From Rhizosphaericola sp047606825 (GTDB taxonomy: Bacteria > Bacteroidota > Bacteroidia > Chitinophagales > Chitinophagaceae): 41,815 nt of DNA. Every line of letters begins with the position of its first letter. Within the stretch, counting starts at the first letter, position 1. Positions 15,957 to 24,419 of this stretch are shown in pieces. The position numbers and the translations under genes were made by a program. Under the pieces are notes generated by a model, which was not told where the DNA came from, made no database searches, and saw only the letters and a program-made list of their open reading frames with translations. The stretch lies in the NCBI GenBank assembly GCA_047606825.1, contig JASGDY010000030.1, positions 1 through 41,815 of the forward strand, given 5' to 3'.

Positions 15957-15985
15957 TTTGGATGTAAAAAAATCGTGTAGGTTTG
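15957..15985 (+). promoter_or_regulatory. Promoter of the osmC-like gene
   Basis: TAGGTTTG (15978-15985) matches TAnnTTTG exactly, and TTTG (15957-15960) lies 17 nt upstream. The predicted transcript starts about 10-15 nt before the ATG at 16005. Confidence 0.6.
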
Positions 15986-16004
15986 TAAGCAAATAATTGA
16001 AACG

Positions 16005-16415
16005 ATGACATCTAGGATAATTTATCTCGGGGATCTGAGAACGGAGTCCACGCATATCCAAAGCGGGACTAAGATACAGACTGACGCACCGACGGACAAC
16101 CATGGAAAAGGAGAGCTGTTTTCGCCTACTGACATGGTCGCCAACTCTTTGGGTACCTGCATGGTGACGACGATGGGGATCAAGGCGGCGACCTTGGGCA
16201 TGGGTATTGATTTGAGAGGTTTGGAAGCGGAAGTGACTAAAACGATGGTGGCCGATCCACGCCGTATCGGGGAAATAAAAGTCGTGCTGCATTTTCCGCA
16301 GATGGAGATTTCGGAAAAGGACAAAGCCATACTGGAAAGGACGGCGCTGACTTGCCCAGTGGCAAAATCGCTATCTCCGGAACTGGTACAGACCGTCGTT
16401 TTTGACTGGAAATGA
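16005..16415 (+). CDS. OsmC-family peroxide-scavenging protein
   Basis: The 136-residue protein fits the OsmC/Ohr fold. The family's two reactive cysteines are visible: one in LGTCMVTTMGI (near residue 51) and one in LTCPVAKSL (near 121). The spacing and lack of the Ohr VGG pattern fit the general OsmC/YhfA-like group. Such proteins reduce organic or fatty-acid hydroperoxides with thiols in the cytoplasm. It has its own promoter and is followed by a hairpin terminator, and it converges with the ubiD-like gene. Confidence 0.88.
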   Translation: MTSRIIYLGDLRTESTHIQSGTKIQTDAPTDNHGKGELFSPTDMVANSLGTCMVTTMGIKAATLGMGIDLRGLEAEVTKTMVADPRRIGEIKVVLHFPQMEISEKDKAILERTALTCPVAKSLSPELVQTVVFDWK

Positions 16416-16452
16416 AATTTAAACGAATTGTAAATGTAGACTGTACGTTTTT

Positions 16453-16539
16453 TTTGGTACGGTTTTAGATAAATTAAATTTGTTTTTTAAGGGTTTAGGG
16501 TTGAAAGGGGTTCTTGTTCTCAAGAACCCCGATTTTTTT
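16453..16539 (+). ncRNA. Candidate small RNA: promoter followed at once by terminator
   Basis: TTTG (16453-16456), 18 nt, and TAAATTTG (16475-16482) form a near-consensus Bacteroidota promoter in the short gap after osmC. Only about 50 bases downstream is a rho-independent terminator, and the next gene is on the opposite strand. A transcript of roughly 16488-16539 would consist of a short purine/T-rich 5' part and the hairpin. No coding frame fits. It could also be a chance promoter match in AT-rich DNA. Confidence 0.35.
16507..16539 (+). terminator. Rho-independent terminator after osmC
   Basis: GGGGTTCTTG (16507-16516) pairs with CAAGAACCCC (16521-16530) around a 4-base loop, followed by seven T (16533-16539). 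It abuts the stop codon of the opposing ubiD-like gene. Confidence 0.9.
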
Positions 16540-18366
16540 CTAGTATCCCGACAGCGGCGCGCCGTCTTTGAATAAATGTTCTATCTTTTCCTTTATTGTC
16601 TCATTTTCTGCGAGTACAGGAGCGTGGTGGGGTTTGATACGCGCATCAATGACAACAGGACTGGTACAGCCCCAGTGTTTGTAGCGTGTAAAACTGTCCA
16701 TGCCGTAGATGTCATGTGCTGGGTCGCTCCGCGTAAACGTAACCCAGAGAAAATTGTTCCATTCCTTTGCCAGGAAATCTGCATCGTCACAGACGACGAT
16801 TAGACCAATGTCGGCCGTAGGAGCTTCTTTTAATTGTGCCATCAGCGTATTGATTTCCGTTGTGGCATTTTCATATTGGGAAAATCTTGGGAGCTGTATC
16901 GCCAATATGCCATTATGTACAAGTGTTATATTGGTTATTTTTTCTTTCAAACTGGGATGGACGGACGTACAAAGTGAACGTTTTTTTTCACCTGCAACGG
17001 CAAAGACGACCTTGCTTCCTTCGTTCAACGCAGTACCGGAATAGTCCAGCGTGTCTATTGTAGTACATGTTTGGAAATGAATATCTGTTTCAAAATCAAT
17101 ATGTTCCAATAGGTATTGAAAGAAAAGCTTCATATCTCTTGTCCGAGGCAAGCCATCAGCATCTGCTGCGATGAACAGGTATTTGGCCAAACTCAACTGA
17201 CCTGTTCCTAAAATCCTGTTGGCCTGTGTCAATATTTCGGCTGGTTTAGATGCTGGAAGATAGGGTGTATAGCGTTCCGTACCGATGGCCAGGAGCAGTG
17301 GGTGGACACCGGCGGCATCGACGGCGTGGACTTCCTTCACACCTGGGATTTCCGTAGAGATTGCATTGCCCGTGATTTCGTGGATGAAATCTCCAAAACT
17401 CGTATCTTCCTGGGGTGGTCTGCCAACGACCGTAAAAGGCCAGATGGCATTTTCCTTGGCGTAGACTTTGTGCACCTGCATTACTGGAAAAGGATGTGTG
17501 AGGCTATAGTAGCCTAGATGGTCGCCAAACGGGCCTTCTGGTTTCGTTTCGGTACCGGTAATGGTGCCGGTAATGACAAAATCTGCATCTGCACTGAATG
17601 TAAAACCCTCTATCTGAAAATACCGGAAACGGCGTCCTGCCAGCAATCCTGCGAATGTCAGTTCGCTCATGCCTTCGGGCAATGGCATCACTGCTGCTAA
17701 GGTGTGCGCCGGATGGCCTCCGACAAAAATGCTGACTTTCAACGGCTGTTGCAGTTTTTGTGCCTTGGCGTGGTTGATACCGATGCCTCGGTGTATCTGG
17801 TAATGAAGTCCAATCTCTTGGTCCTGGATATAATCGTTGCCGGAAATCTGGATGCGGTACATACCAAGGTTGGCGTGGAGTACGCCAGGCTGTTCGGGAT
17901 TTTCGGAATAGACTTGCGGTAATGTGATGAACGCGCCGCCGTCCTGTTCCCAGCATTTGATCTGTGGGAGGTCGTTTATGGAAATCTCCTCAAAATCGTC
18001 GATATGCTTGGGTGAAAGTTTTTTGGGAAGCGCGTTGAGTGCTTTGAGCACTGTCGACATGTTTTGGAGAGGGGAGCGGAGTGCCTTTTCCGGATGGGAT
18101 TTGAGGTCGATGACTTTTTGGACAGTCGGCAAGGTTTTTCGGAAAAGATATTTACTCGTTTCCAACGAACCGAATATATTGGAAACACATCTGTATAGGC
18201 AGCCTTTTACATTTTCAAACAACAGCGCAGGGCCGTTGTGCGCATAGATACGTCTTTGGATGGCAGCCATTTCCAGATGAGGGTCGATTTCTTCTTTTAT
18301 GCGAACCAGTCGACCTGTTTTTTCCAGTTCCAGTAATACACTTTCCAAATTATGATAACCTGTCAT
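16540..18366 (-). CDS. UbiD-family decarboxylase
   Basis: A 608-residue protein of the UbiD family, which uses prenylated FMN to decarboxylate aromatic or alpha,beta-unsaturated acids. Family hallmarks include the N-terminal LLELEKTGRLVRIKEEIDPHLEMAAIQRR, then HRGIGINHAKAQK and the strongly conserved TKPEGPFGDHLGYYS with a catalytic-region glutamate. The length matches the 'menaquinone biosynthesis decarboxylase' annotations of Bacteroidota, but substrate assignment from sequence alone is unsafe. No UbiX partner, which would make the cofactor, is in this window. I chose the ATG at 18366 (MTGYHNLESVL); the longer frame to 18411 runs into a pyrimidine-rich leader repeat. Confidence 0.88.
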   Translation of the reverse strand: MTGYHNLESVLLELEKTGRLVRIKEEIDPHLEMAAIQRRIYAHNGPALLFENVKGCLYRCVSNIFGSLETSKYLFRKTLPTVQKVIDLKSHPEKALRSPLQNMSTVLKALNALPKKLSPKHIDDFEEISINDLPQIKCWEQDGGAFITLPQVYSENPEQPGVLHANLGMYRIQISGNDYIQDQEIGLHYQIHRGIGINHAKAQKLQQPLKVSIFVGGHPAHTLAAVMPLPEGMSELTFAGLLAGRRFRYFQIEGFTFSADADFVITGTITGTETKPEGPFGDHLGYYSLTHPFPVMQVHKVYAKENAIWPFTVVGRPPQEDTSFGDFIHEITGNAISTEIPGVKEVHAVDAAGVHPLLLAIGTERYTPYLPASKPAEILTQANRILGTGQLSLAKYLFIAADADGLPRTRDMKLFFQYLLEHIDFETDIHFQTCTTIDTLDYSGTALNEGSKVVFAVAGEKKRSLCTSVHPSLKEKITNITLVHNGILAIQLPRFSQYENATTEINTLMAQLKEAPTADIGLIVVCDDADFLAKEWNNFLWVTFTRSDPAHDIYGMDSFTRYKHWGCTSPVVIDARIKPHHAPVLAENETIKEKIEHLFKDGAPLSGY

Positions 18367-18369
18367 AAT

Positions 18370-18399
18370 GTCAAAAGTAAAGAGGAAAAAGGAAAAAAT
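18370..18399 (-). repeat. Pyrimidine-rich leader repeat (copy 3) before the ubiD-like gene
   Basis: On the minus strand this reads CCTTTTTCC, CTCTTTAC and TTTTGAC directly before the ATG at 18366, closely matching 10417-10440 in order and content. Confidence 0.5.
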
Positions 18400-18438
18400 A
18401 GAACAGCGCATATTTCAAGCCTTCGTTGGCAGTCGCAT

Positions 18439-19167
18439 TCAGAAAAGCCTTGCAATCAGTTCGTCTTTTTTATTGGATGACACTTCTATCTCAGTGCCGT
18501 CCGTCAGTACAACCCTTCCGCCGTCGCCACGTTTGTATTTGGTAATAAATTCAAGGTTGACGATGGCAGAACGGTTGATACGCATGAAATGTGCTTCTGA
18601 GAGGATGCTTTCATAGTTTTTCAGGGTATTGCTGACAACGATTTTTTTATTGTCTGCCATGACGAACGCACTACAGTTGCCCAGTGCTTCTATACGGATG
18701 ATGGCTGATTTCTCAATTAAGTGGATGCCTTCGATAGTGGATACCGCCAGCCTACTTTTCTGTACCGATGTGTTGGCCAAGGGCGTATGGATGTATTTTT
18801 CTTTTTCCGCTATCCGCTTTTTCAGGCGGGAGATGGCTTTCCCCAGGTGGTTTTCGTCTATTGGCTTCAACAAATAGTCGACGGCACTTTGGTGGAGGGC
18901 GTCAAGGATATACTTGTCGTAAGCCGTGGTAAAGATGATGTCAAAATTAAATGTACCAAGCCTTTCCAGGAACTGGAATCCGTTCATCCTGGGCATCTCC
19001 ACGTCCAGGAAAAGCACGTGGATCTTCTGTCTGCCTATATCCGCAAGAGCCTCTTCAGGATTGTTGTATATGGCTTCAATCTTCATTTCGGGGCTGAACA
19101 GTTTTAGTTTCTGCTCCAGTAGCCAGCTTCCTCGGGGTTCGTCGTCCAATATTGCAGATTTTATCAT
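18439..19167 (-). CDS. LytTR-family response regulator
   Basis: The 242-residue protein has a CheY-like receiver domain (MIKSAILDDEPRG, phospho-acceptor aspartate in VLFLDVEMPRMNGF near residue 53, TTAYDKY, and KPIDENHL near 104). A C-terminal LytTR DNA-binding domain follows (about 145-242; FMRINRSAIVNLEFITKYKRG). I chose the ATG at 19167 because the receiver begins there; the open frame extends to 19260. It is divergent from the sensor kinase gene, which belongs to the matching LytS-type class, so the two very likely form one two-component system. Confidence 0.92.
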   Translation of the reverse strand: MIKSAILDDEPRGSWLLEQKLKLFSPEMKIEAIYNNPEEALADIGRQKIHVLFLDVEMPRMNGFQFLERLGTFNFDIIFTTAYDKYILDALHQSAVDYLLKPIDENHLGKAISRLKKRIAEKEKYIHTPLANTSVQKSRLAVSTIEGIHLIEKSAIIRIEALGNCSAFVMADNKKIVVSNTLKNYESILSEAHFMRINRSAIVNLEFITKYKRGDGGRVVLTDGTEIEVSSNKKDELIARLF

Positions 19168-19513
19168 AATGTCTCCGATTGTGGTTGAAGAAAGTATCTC
19201 GTCGGCATGTCCGTATATCATTGAGTCAACAACGATACGTGCCAAGATGTCCATCATCATATTAAAAATACAAACTTATTCCGTTTTGCATTTGGGGATG
19301 AGCGAAAAGGGCTATCTATCATGTGGATAGGCAGAAGAAACGAGGGAGTCCGTCGCTGTGCGACCTTGTTCCACAACCAATGGGAATGAATCGTACCAAG
19401 CGGCTGTAAAAATATATTTTTTGGAAGATTCGGCGTCGAAAAAGAATGTATTTTTGGAAAAAGAAAGGCAGGTCGGGTGTATTTACCTTCGGTGAGAATA
19501 GTTCAAACTTTCG

Positions 19514-19613
19514 CTGTCGGGTGGCGACAGGATGCCAGTAGAACCAAACACTGGTGGTCGCGCTCAGTCGATACCACCAGAAAAATTGAAAAACACCCAG
19601 AGGTTTCGGGTGT
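19514..19613. repeat. Three-hairpin module between response regulator and kinase
   Basis: Three inverted repeats follow each other: CTGTCG/CGACAG (19514-19530, loop 5), CTGGTGGT/ACCACCAG (19551-19580, loop 14) and ACACCC/GGGTGT (19593-19613, loop 9). The last is flanked by A-runs, so on the minus strand it looks like a terminator. This 100-bp block may be a mobile palindromic repeat or a structured RNA. It lies inside the kinase frame if an early start is used. Confidence 0.5.
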
Positions 19614-19683
19614 AAAAAAATTGACCAAAAAAAACGTAGCTAAATTGTTTGTTTCCACAGATAGTCTTTCCACATGCGGCAGA

Positions 19684-22600
19684 TTGGACGCACATAGCTG
19701 CTCCGGTACAAAAGTACGGGGGTGGTTTTATCTGTTGTTTCCGGTCATCTGTCTAGGGTGGGCAAGGACCTATTCGCAGGACATCATGTTTCAACGGCAG
19801 ACGATAGGATTCTCAGAAGGGTTGCCTTCGGAGAAGATCTATGCCCTTTCGGAAGACACTGTAGGGAATCTGTATTTGGCAACCAACAAAGGTGTGCTAC
19901 TTTATGACGGTTATCGTTTCATACCCCTTGTCAATAGTACGTCTCCAATATACAATCTTGTCCATTCCGGCAACCGTTTCTTTGGCAACAGCGCCTTGGA
20001 CGGAATCGTCACGTTTAAGAATATATTTGACGCCCCGATTGTGTTTCGTCCAACCAATTTTATGGACGACAATCCCGACAATGACAAATACAACAACCTG
20101 TATATCGACAAGTATGGGCATGTATGGTGTTCGGATAGGGACCATGTCAAGTTTTTCTCAGTTTATGGACACGATTCCGCTTCTTTTCACATTGGTGGAG
20201 GGCGTGGCGGTAAGTTAGCGGATCCTAAAGTGTTTTTTTGCGAACCTTACCCTCATCAAATATGGACGATTGCCTACAATGGAGTGATGGTCTATGACAA
20301 CGGTACCGGAAAGATGTCCCCTACCAGTGTGGCAGCTTTGGGAAACCAGGCGTATAGTGCTGCGTTCTTGGACGGGACCAACCTATACATGGCCGTCAAC
20401 GGTGGCAACATGCTTGTCTACCATACCGTTTCGCGGACTGTCGAATATTTGTCGCCGCTTCCGGGAAAGGAAAATGCGCAGCTTATAAGAACAGTGGACA
20501 TCAAAGGTAGAAAGCGACTACTCGCGGCCACTGACGGGAAACTGTATCTGTACATGGAGGAGACAAAAAACTACCAAATACTTTACGATGCAGGAAACAA
20601 TGCCATTATGGATCTCCATGTGATGGACGACCTCCACATAATATGGTTGGCCACGGGCAAAGGCCTCGTTAAACTTTTTCAACCGTATGATTATCTGTAC
20701 ACCTACCGTATCCCCACGCGCCAACCTTCTGTAGTGCGTACCGTCGTCGAGGACAGCTACGGAAATCTATGGGCCGGTGCAGGCAATGTCCTTTGGCAAT
20801 ACGACGGAGACCTGTGGAATCCTTATCCGCTTCCGTCGGATTCAACTCAATGCAATAGTATTTTTTTGTGGAAGGACAAACCCTTGATTTCTACCAACAA
20901 CGGTATTCTGTTGCTAGAGCAGGGCCATTTACGGAAACTGCCACTGAAACCCGAAAACCTTGCCGTGAAAAAGGCTATTGTCGATGCAAGCGACAGGCTT
21001 TGGATGATTCTCTCTGATGGCTCCCTCAAAGTCTATGACATGTCCAGTAGGTCGGAGACAAATGGCTTGATTTTGAACAACGACTCGGTGTGGCATGAAA
21101 ACGAGTGTGCCGACATCATGGAAAACAACGACGGAAAGATATGGCTAGCCGCTTGGTTTCCAAAAGACTTTGGCATAGCCTACTATGATGCACACAGCAA
21201 AAGAATCGTCCCTGTCAGCCGATTGAACAAAAACCACAGTATGTTCATGGGCGACAGCTATCTGGGTGTTGCGAAAACAGGCCAAAAAGGTGAGCTGTTG
21301 TTCTGCGGTTACGGCGGATGGAACCGGGTCTCCGCAGATGGCAAACTGATACGCAAATTTGGTACGGATATATACAAAGTATCCGATTTTGCCGTGAGAA
21401 ACATATCGCAGGATGCACTCGGCAATATCTGGTTTGCCACAGAGGAAGGTTTGGACATTTACAATCCCGTCAGTAACGCAGTGTACCAAGTCAGCCAGGT
21501 GGACGGGTTGCCGACCAACAATCTTACCAATGGCTATTACCAGACCGATGACCGGCATCTCCTGTTAGGTGTCGAGGATGCGGTTCTCAGCATTGACCAG
21601 CAGAAAATCTTGGACAGCCATTTTACCAACAAATTGCAACTGACGGCCATTCATATCAACGGTGTGTTGCAACCTTATGCCAGCAACACGGTGAAGCTGG
21701 AAAAAGGAGAAAATGATGTGGAGTTCGACTTCAGCACACTGGGCTACGGTCCAGAAAAAAAAGTGCAGTACCGATACCGGTTTTCCAATGAACAGGACTG
21801 GGTCTCCCTAGGTTCGTTACCGGTACTTCCGCTTAAAAAGCTGGGCTTTGGAGACTACAATATTGAGGTGGAGGCGGGAGACAACATGGGGCATTGGCAA
21901 CCACAACGCCTTACCATCGCGTTGTACGTACCTACACCGTTCCATAAGACATGGTGGTTTGTCAGCCTTGTGTCGCTGTTGTCCGCAGCATTGACATTTT
22001 TCGTCGTGTACTATTTCCTTGTCCAGCAAAAAGACAAGTACAAACTAAAAATACAAATCAAAGACATACGTACACAAGTGCTACGGGCGCAGATGAATCC
22101 GCATTTCATCTTTAACGTGCTGAATTCCATCGAATCCTATATTGTGGAAAACGATTCGAGGACTGCAAGCCGCCTCATACAGAAATTTTCCCTGCTATGT
22201 CGCTTTACCCTCGAAAACTCGTCGCAGACAACGGTCAATGCGGAACAGGAATGGGAAGCACTCAAACTGTACACTGAATTTGAGGCAATGCGGTTTCCCG
22301 GCAAGTTCAGGTATTCCTTTGAGGTGGAAGACGGCACAGAACTGTCCTCGTTGTCCATAACGCCGATGATGGTACAACCGTTGATAGAAAACGCCATCCA
22401 CCACGGCATTCGCAACTCCGACAAGAGAGACCTACAGCTAGGCATACAGGTGCAACGTAAGGAGGACGTACTGGTTTTTGTTGTCCGCAACAACGGGGCA
22501 AGGCTGCGTGACGGGCAAGTCGTCAAAAGTTCGTTCAAGGCCAAATCGATGGGCATCGCCATTATCAAGGAACGGATAGACATCATCAACCAGACAATAG

Positions 22601-22692
22601 GAAAGAAAAAGGCAAGTTTTTCCCTTTCAGAAAACGATTTCTTTACCGTGGCAACGCTAAGCTTGCCCATACTCGACAAGGAGGACCATTAA
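19684..22692 (+). CDS. Sensor histidine kinase with beta-propeller and Y_Y_Y domains (LytS type)
   Basis: This membrane sensor kinase of about 1000 residues has a signal or anchor segment (GWFYLLFPVICLGWARTYSQ). A long periplasmic region of two-component propeller repeats follows (LYLATNKGVLLYDG, LWAGAGNVLWQYDG, IWFATEEGLDIYNP), then a Y_Y_Y domain (YRYRFSNEQDWVSLG, YNIEVEAGDN), one transmembrane helix (WWFVSLVSLLSAALTFFVV) and a His_kinase domain. That last domain has the phosphorylated histidine in MNPHFIFNVLNSIE and an N-box at QPLIENAIHHGI. No ATG exists before MFQRQT, beyond the signal segment. I use the TTG at 19684; a GTG at 19477 would extend it through the hairpin module. Divergent to its likely LytTR regulator. 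The signal sensed is unknown. Confidence 0.85.
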   Translation: MDAHSCSGTKVRGWFYLLFPVICLGWARTYSQDIMFQRQTIGFSEGLPSEKIYALSEDTVGNLYLATNKGVLLYDGYRFIPLVNSTSPIYNLVHSGNRFFGNSALDGIVTFKNIFDAPIVFRPTNFMDDNPDNDKYNNLYIDKYGHVWCSDRDHVKFFSVYGHDSASFHIGGGRGGKLADPKVFFCEPYPHQIWTIAYNGVMVYDNGTGKMSPTSVAALGNQAYSAAFLDGTNLYMAVNGGNMLVYHTVSRTVEYLSPLPGKENAQLIRTVDIKGRKRLLAATDGKLYLYMEETKNYQILYDAGNNAIMDLHVMDDLHIIWLATGKGLVKLFQPYDYLYTYRIPTRQPSVVRTVVEDSYGNLWAGAGNVLWQYDGDLWNPYPLPSDSTQCNSIFLWKDKPLISTNNGILLLEQGHLRKLPLKPENLAVKKAIVDASDRLWMILSDGSLKVYDMSSRSETNGLILNNDSVWHENECADIMENNDGKIWLAAWFPKDFGIAYYDAHSKRIVPVSRLNKNHSMFMGDSYLGVAKTGQKGELLFCGYGGWNRVSADGKLIRKFGTDIYKVSDFAVRNISQDALGNIWFATEEGLDIYNPVSNAVYQVSQVDGLPTNNLTNGYYQTDDRHLLLGVEDAVLSIDQQKILDSHFTNKLQLTAIHINGVLQPYASNTVKLEKGENDVEFDFSTLGYGPEKKVQYRYRFSNEQDWVSLGSLPVLPLKKLGFGDYNIEVEAGDNMGHWQPQRLTIALYVPTPFHKTWWFVSLVSLLSAALTFFVVYYFLVQQKDKYKLKIQIKDIRTQVLRAQMNPHFIFNVLNSIESYIVENDSRTASRLIQKFSLLCRFTLENSSQTTVNAEQEWEALKLYTEFEAMRFPGKFRYSFEVEDGTELSSLSITPMMVQPLIENAIHHGIRNSDKRDLQLGIQVQRKEDVLVFVVRNNGARLRDGQVVKSSFKAKSMGIAIIKERIDIINQTIGKKKASFSLSENDFFTVATLSLPILDKEDH

Positions 22693-22736
22693 GCCAAGCG
22701 TACACTATACAATCAGCCATAATTGCAATATCAATT

Positions 22737-23405
22737 TTAGCCTGGTTTTATATTGGAGAAGCGGATTGTCTTGGAATCTGCCTGTAGAATTCCCTCGTTC
22801 TGCAATTCGTTCAAGAGCCTGAACAATGTTTCATAGGTCGTTCCGATATAAGAGGCCAAGTCCTGCTTGTTTATTTTCAGGTGGATGTTTTCGCCGTCTT
22901 TTTCTCCGAATAGGTCTTGCAGTTGTTCCAGTGCTTTTAGCAGCCTTGTTTTGGCGGGAGCGAGGGCGATGTCCCGCATTTTACGTTCGGATATTTTCAG
23001 TTCTTCAGCAAAAAACAGCATTAATTGAAGGAGAAATTCATTGTTGACCCTAAGTGTGGAAAAGAAAAAATCATTGTCCATGAAGCAAATGTCGGACGTT
23101 TCCATGGCTGTTGCGGAAACGGAATACGCCAATTCTTTTCCATACCCGCGATGTCCCAAAATTTCACCATCACCTGCGAAGCGAACAATCAGGTCCTTGT
23201 TGTCGTCCCATTTCATGTGGACTTTCGCCTTCCCTTTGTCGATGAAATAAATACCTTTTACCGCGCTTCCTTCTTCAAAAATTGTTTCGCCTTTCTTGAA
23301 ACGATATACCTTTCTATGTGCCCTAAGCGCCGGAAGCCATTCTTTCAAAACATTTTTAAATAAAAAATAATTGTCCAAGCCAGCGTCGCTTTTTATTTCC
23401 TTCAT
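22737..23405 (-). CDS. Crp/Fnr-family transcriptional regulator
   Basis: A 222-residue regulator with an N-terminal cyclic-nucleotide-binding-type jelly roll (FKKGETIFEEGSAVKGIYFIDKGKAKVH, FAGDGEILGHRGY) and a C-terminal winged helix (KINKQDLASYIGTTYETLFRLLNELQNEGIL). It has a single cysteine (DICFMD), so it does not carry the N-terminal [4Fe-4S] cysteines of true FNR. It is next to cobA and the nir genes, so control of nitrite assimilation is a reasonable inference. It converges with the sensor kinase gene, 44 bp apart. Confidence 0.88.
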   Translation of the reverse strand: MKEIKSDAGLDNYFLFKNVLKEWLPALRAHRKVYRFKKGETIFEEGSAVKGIYFIDKGKAKVHMKWDDNKDLIVRFAGDGEILGHRGYGKELAYSVSATAMETSDICFMDNDFFFSTLRVNNEFLLQLMLFFAEELKISERKMRDIALAPAKTRLLKALEQLQDLFGEKDGENIHLKINKQDLASYIGTTYETLFRLLNELQNEGILQADSKTIRFSNIKPG

Positions 23406-23459
23406 ATCATACTTATTTTATAGGGAAACAAATATAATCTTTCAGCGCTTACAACTGCA

Positions 23460-24257
23460 TTATAAGGCCGCATTTCTACCGTCCTTGTCCATAGCCAGGC
23501 ATTGCATGCGTTCCATCGCATGTATCATTTCACGGTTGTCTAAACGGTTGTTGACCACTTCTCCCACAACGACTATGGCAGGATTGGCTACGGCAGCCTC
23601 CTGCGCCCTAAAGAAAATGTCATTAACTGTACCTATGACTGTTTTTTGATTGGGCGTGCATCCTTCCTGGATAATGGCGACCGGTGTTTTTGCTTTGCCG
23701 TAATGGGCAAATATTTCCATGATTTTTTCAAGTTTTGACATCGCCATTAAGATAATGACTGTCGCCGTGGATTGGGCTGCCAACCGTATGTCGGACGAAA
23801 TGTCTCCCGAACGGGTCGTGCCTGTTGTCACCCAAAAGCTTTCACTTACACCTCTGCAGGTAATCGGTATCATTGCTGCCTGCGGTACGGCGATAGCACT
23901 CGATATCCCGGGGATAACCTCTACATGCATCCCTGCGGATTGCGCAGTAAGCATCTCTTCATAAGCTCTTCCGAAAACCGACGGGTCGCCGCCTTTCAAT
24001 CTTACTATATGGTTGTGCCTGTGCGATTCGTCAATAATCAGTGCATTGATTTCTTCCTGGGAAAGTGCATGGCAGCCCATGCGCTTCCCTACAAAACGCT
24101 GAACGCAATCTGGCCGGCAATAGTCCAGCAATTCAGGGTTGACGAGCGCATCGTATAAAACTACATCTGCGGACTGAATGACTTTAACTGCTTTCAATGT
24201 TATCAGTTCTGCATCTCCCGGCCCTGCGCCTACTAAAAATAATGTTGGTTTAGTCAT
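23460..24257 (-). CDS. cobA: Uroporphyrinogen-III C-methyltransferase (SUMT)
   Basis: This 265-residue SAM-dependent enzyme methylates uroporphyrinogen III twice to give precorrin-2, the precursor of siroheme. The family motifs are clear: LVGAGPGDAELITLKAVKVI at the N-terminus, VVLYDALVNPELL, VRLKGGDPSVFGRAYEE and VIPGISSAIAVPQAAMIPITCRG. The length fits the single-domain form without the CysG dehydrogenase/chelatase half, so another enzyme must finish siroheme. It is divergent from nirB, whose product needs siroheme. It lies 54 bp upstream of the Crp-type gene on the same strand, probably in one operon. Confidence 0.94.
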   Translation of the reverse strand: MTKPTLFLVGAGPGDAELITLKAVKVIQSADVVLYDALVNPELLDYCRPDCVQRFVGKRMGCHALSQEEINALIIDESHRHNHIVRLKGGDPSVFGRAYEEMLTAQSAGMHVEVIPGISSAIAVPQAAMIPITCRGVSESFWVTTGTTRSGDISSDIRLAAQSTATVIILMAMSKLEKIMEIFAHYGKAKTPVAIIQEGCTPNQKTVIGTVNDIFFRAQEAAVANPAIVVVGEVVNNRLDNREMIHAMERMQCLAMDKDGRNAAL

Positions 24258-24419
24258 GTAATTAAATATTAATAATAAATAAATATGATATTTCTGATAT
24301 TTTTTTGCGTTTATTTCTTTGATATGCCATATTTTTACAACAAATATAATATTTTTGTGACTATTTAAAACTAAATCTTGTTTATATTTATTATATATAA
24401 TAATTTACAATATTAAATC
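24258..24419. promoter_or_regulatory. Divergent cobA/nirB regulatory region, very AT-rich
   Basis: This 162-bp gap is extremely AT-rich, with repeated ATATTT words (GATATTTCTGATATTTTT, AATATAATATTTTTGTG). A weak promoter toward nirB can be drawn (TTG near 24378, about 20 nt, TAATTTAC). No clean Crp palindrome is obvious to me. Confidence 0.4.

Noticed and set aside
22737..23405. FNR-type oxygen sensor
   Set aside because: The regulator near the nir genes lacks the N-terminal cysteines needed for a [4Fe-4S] cluster, so only a general Crp-family call is made.
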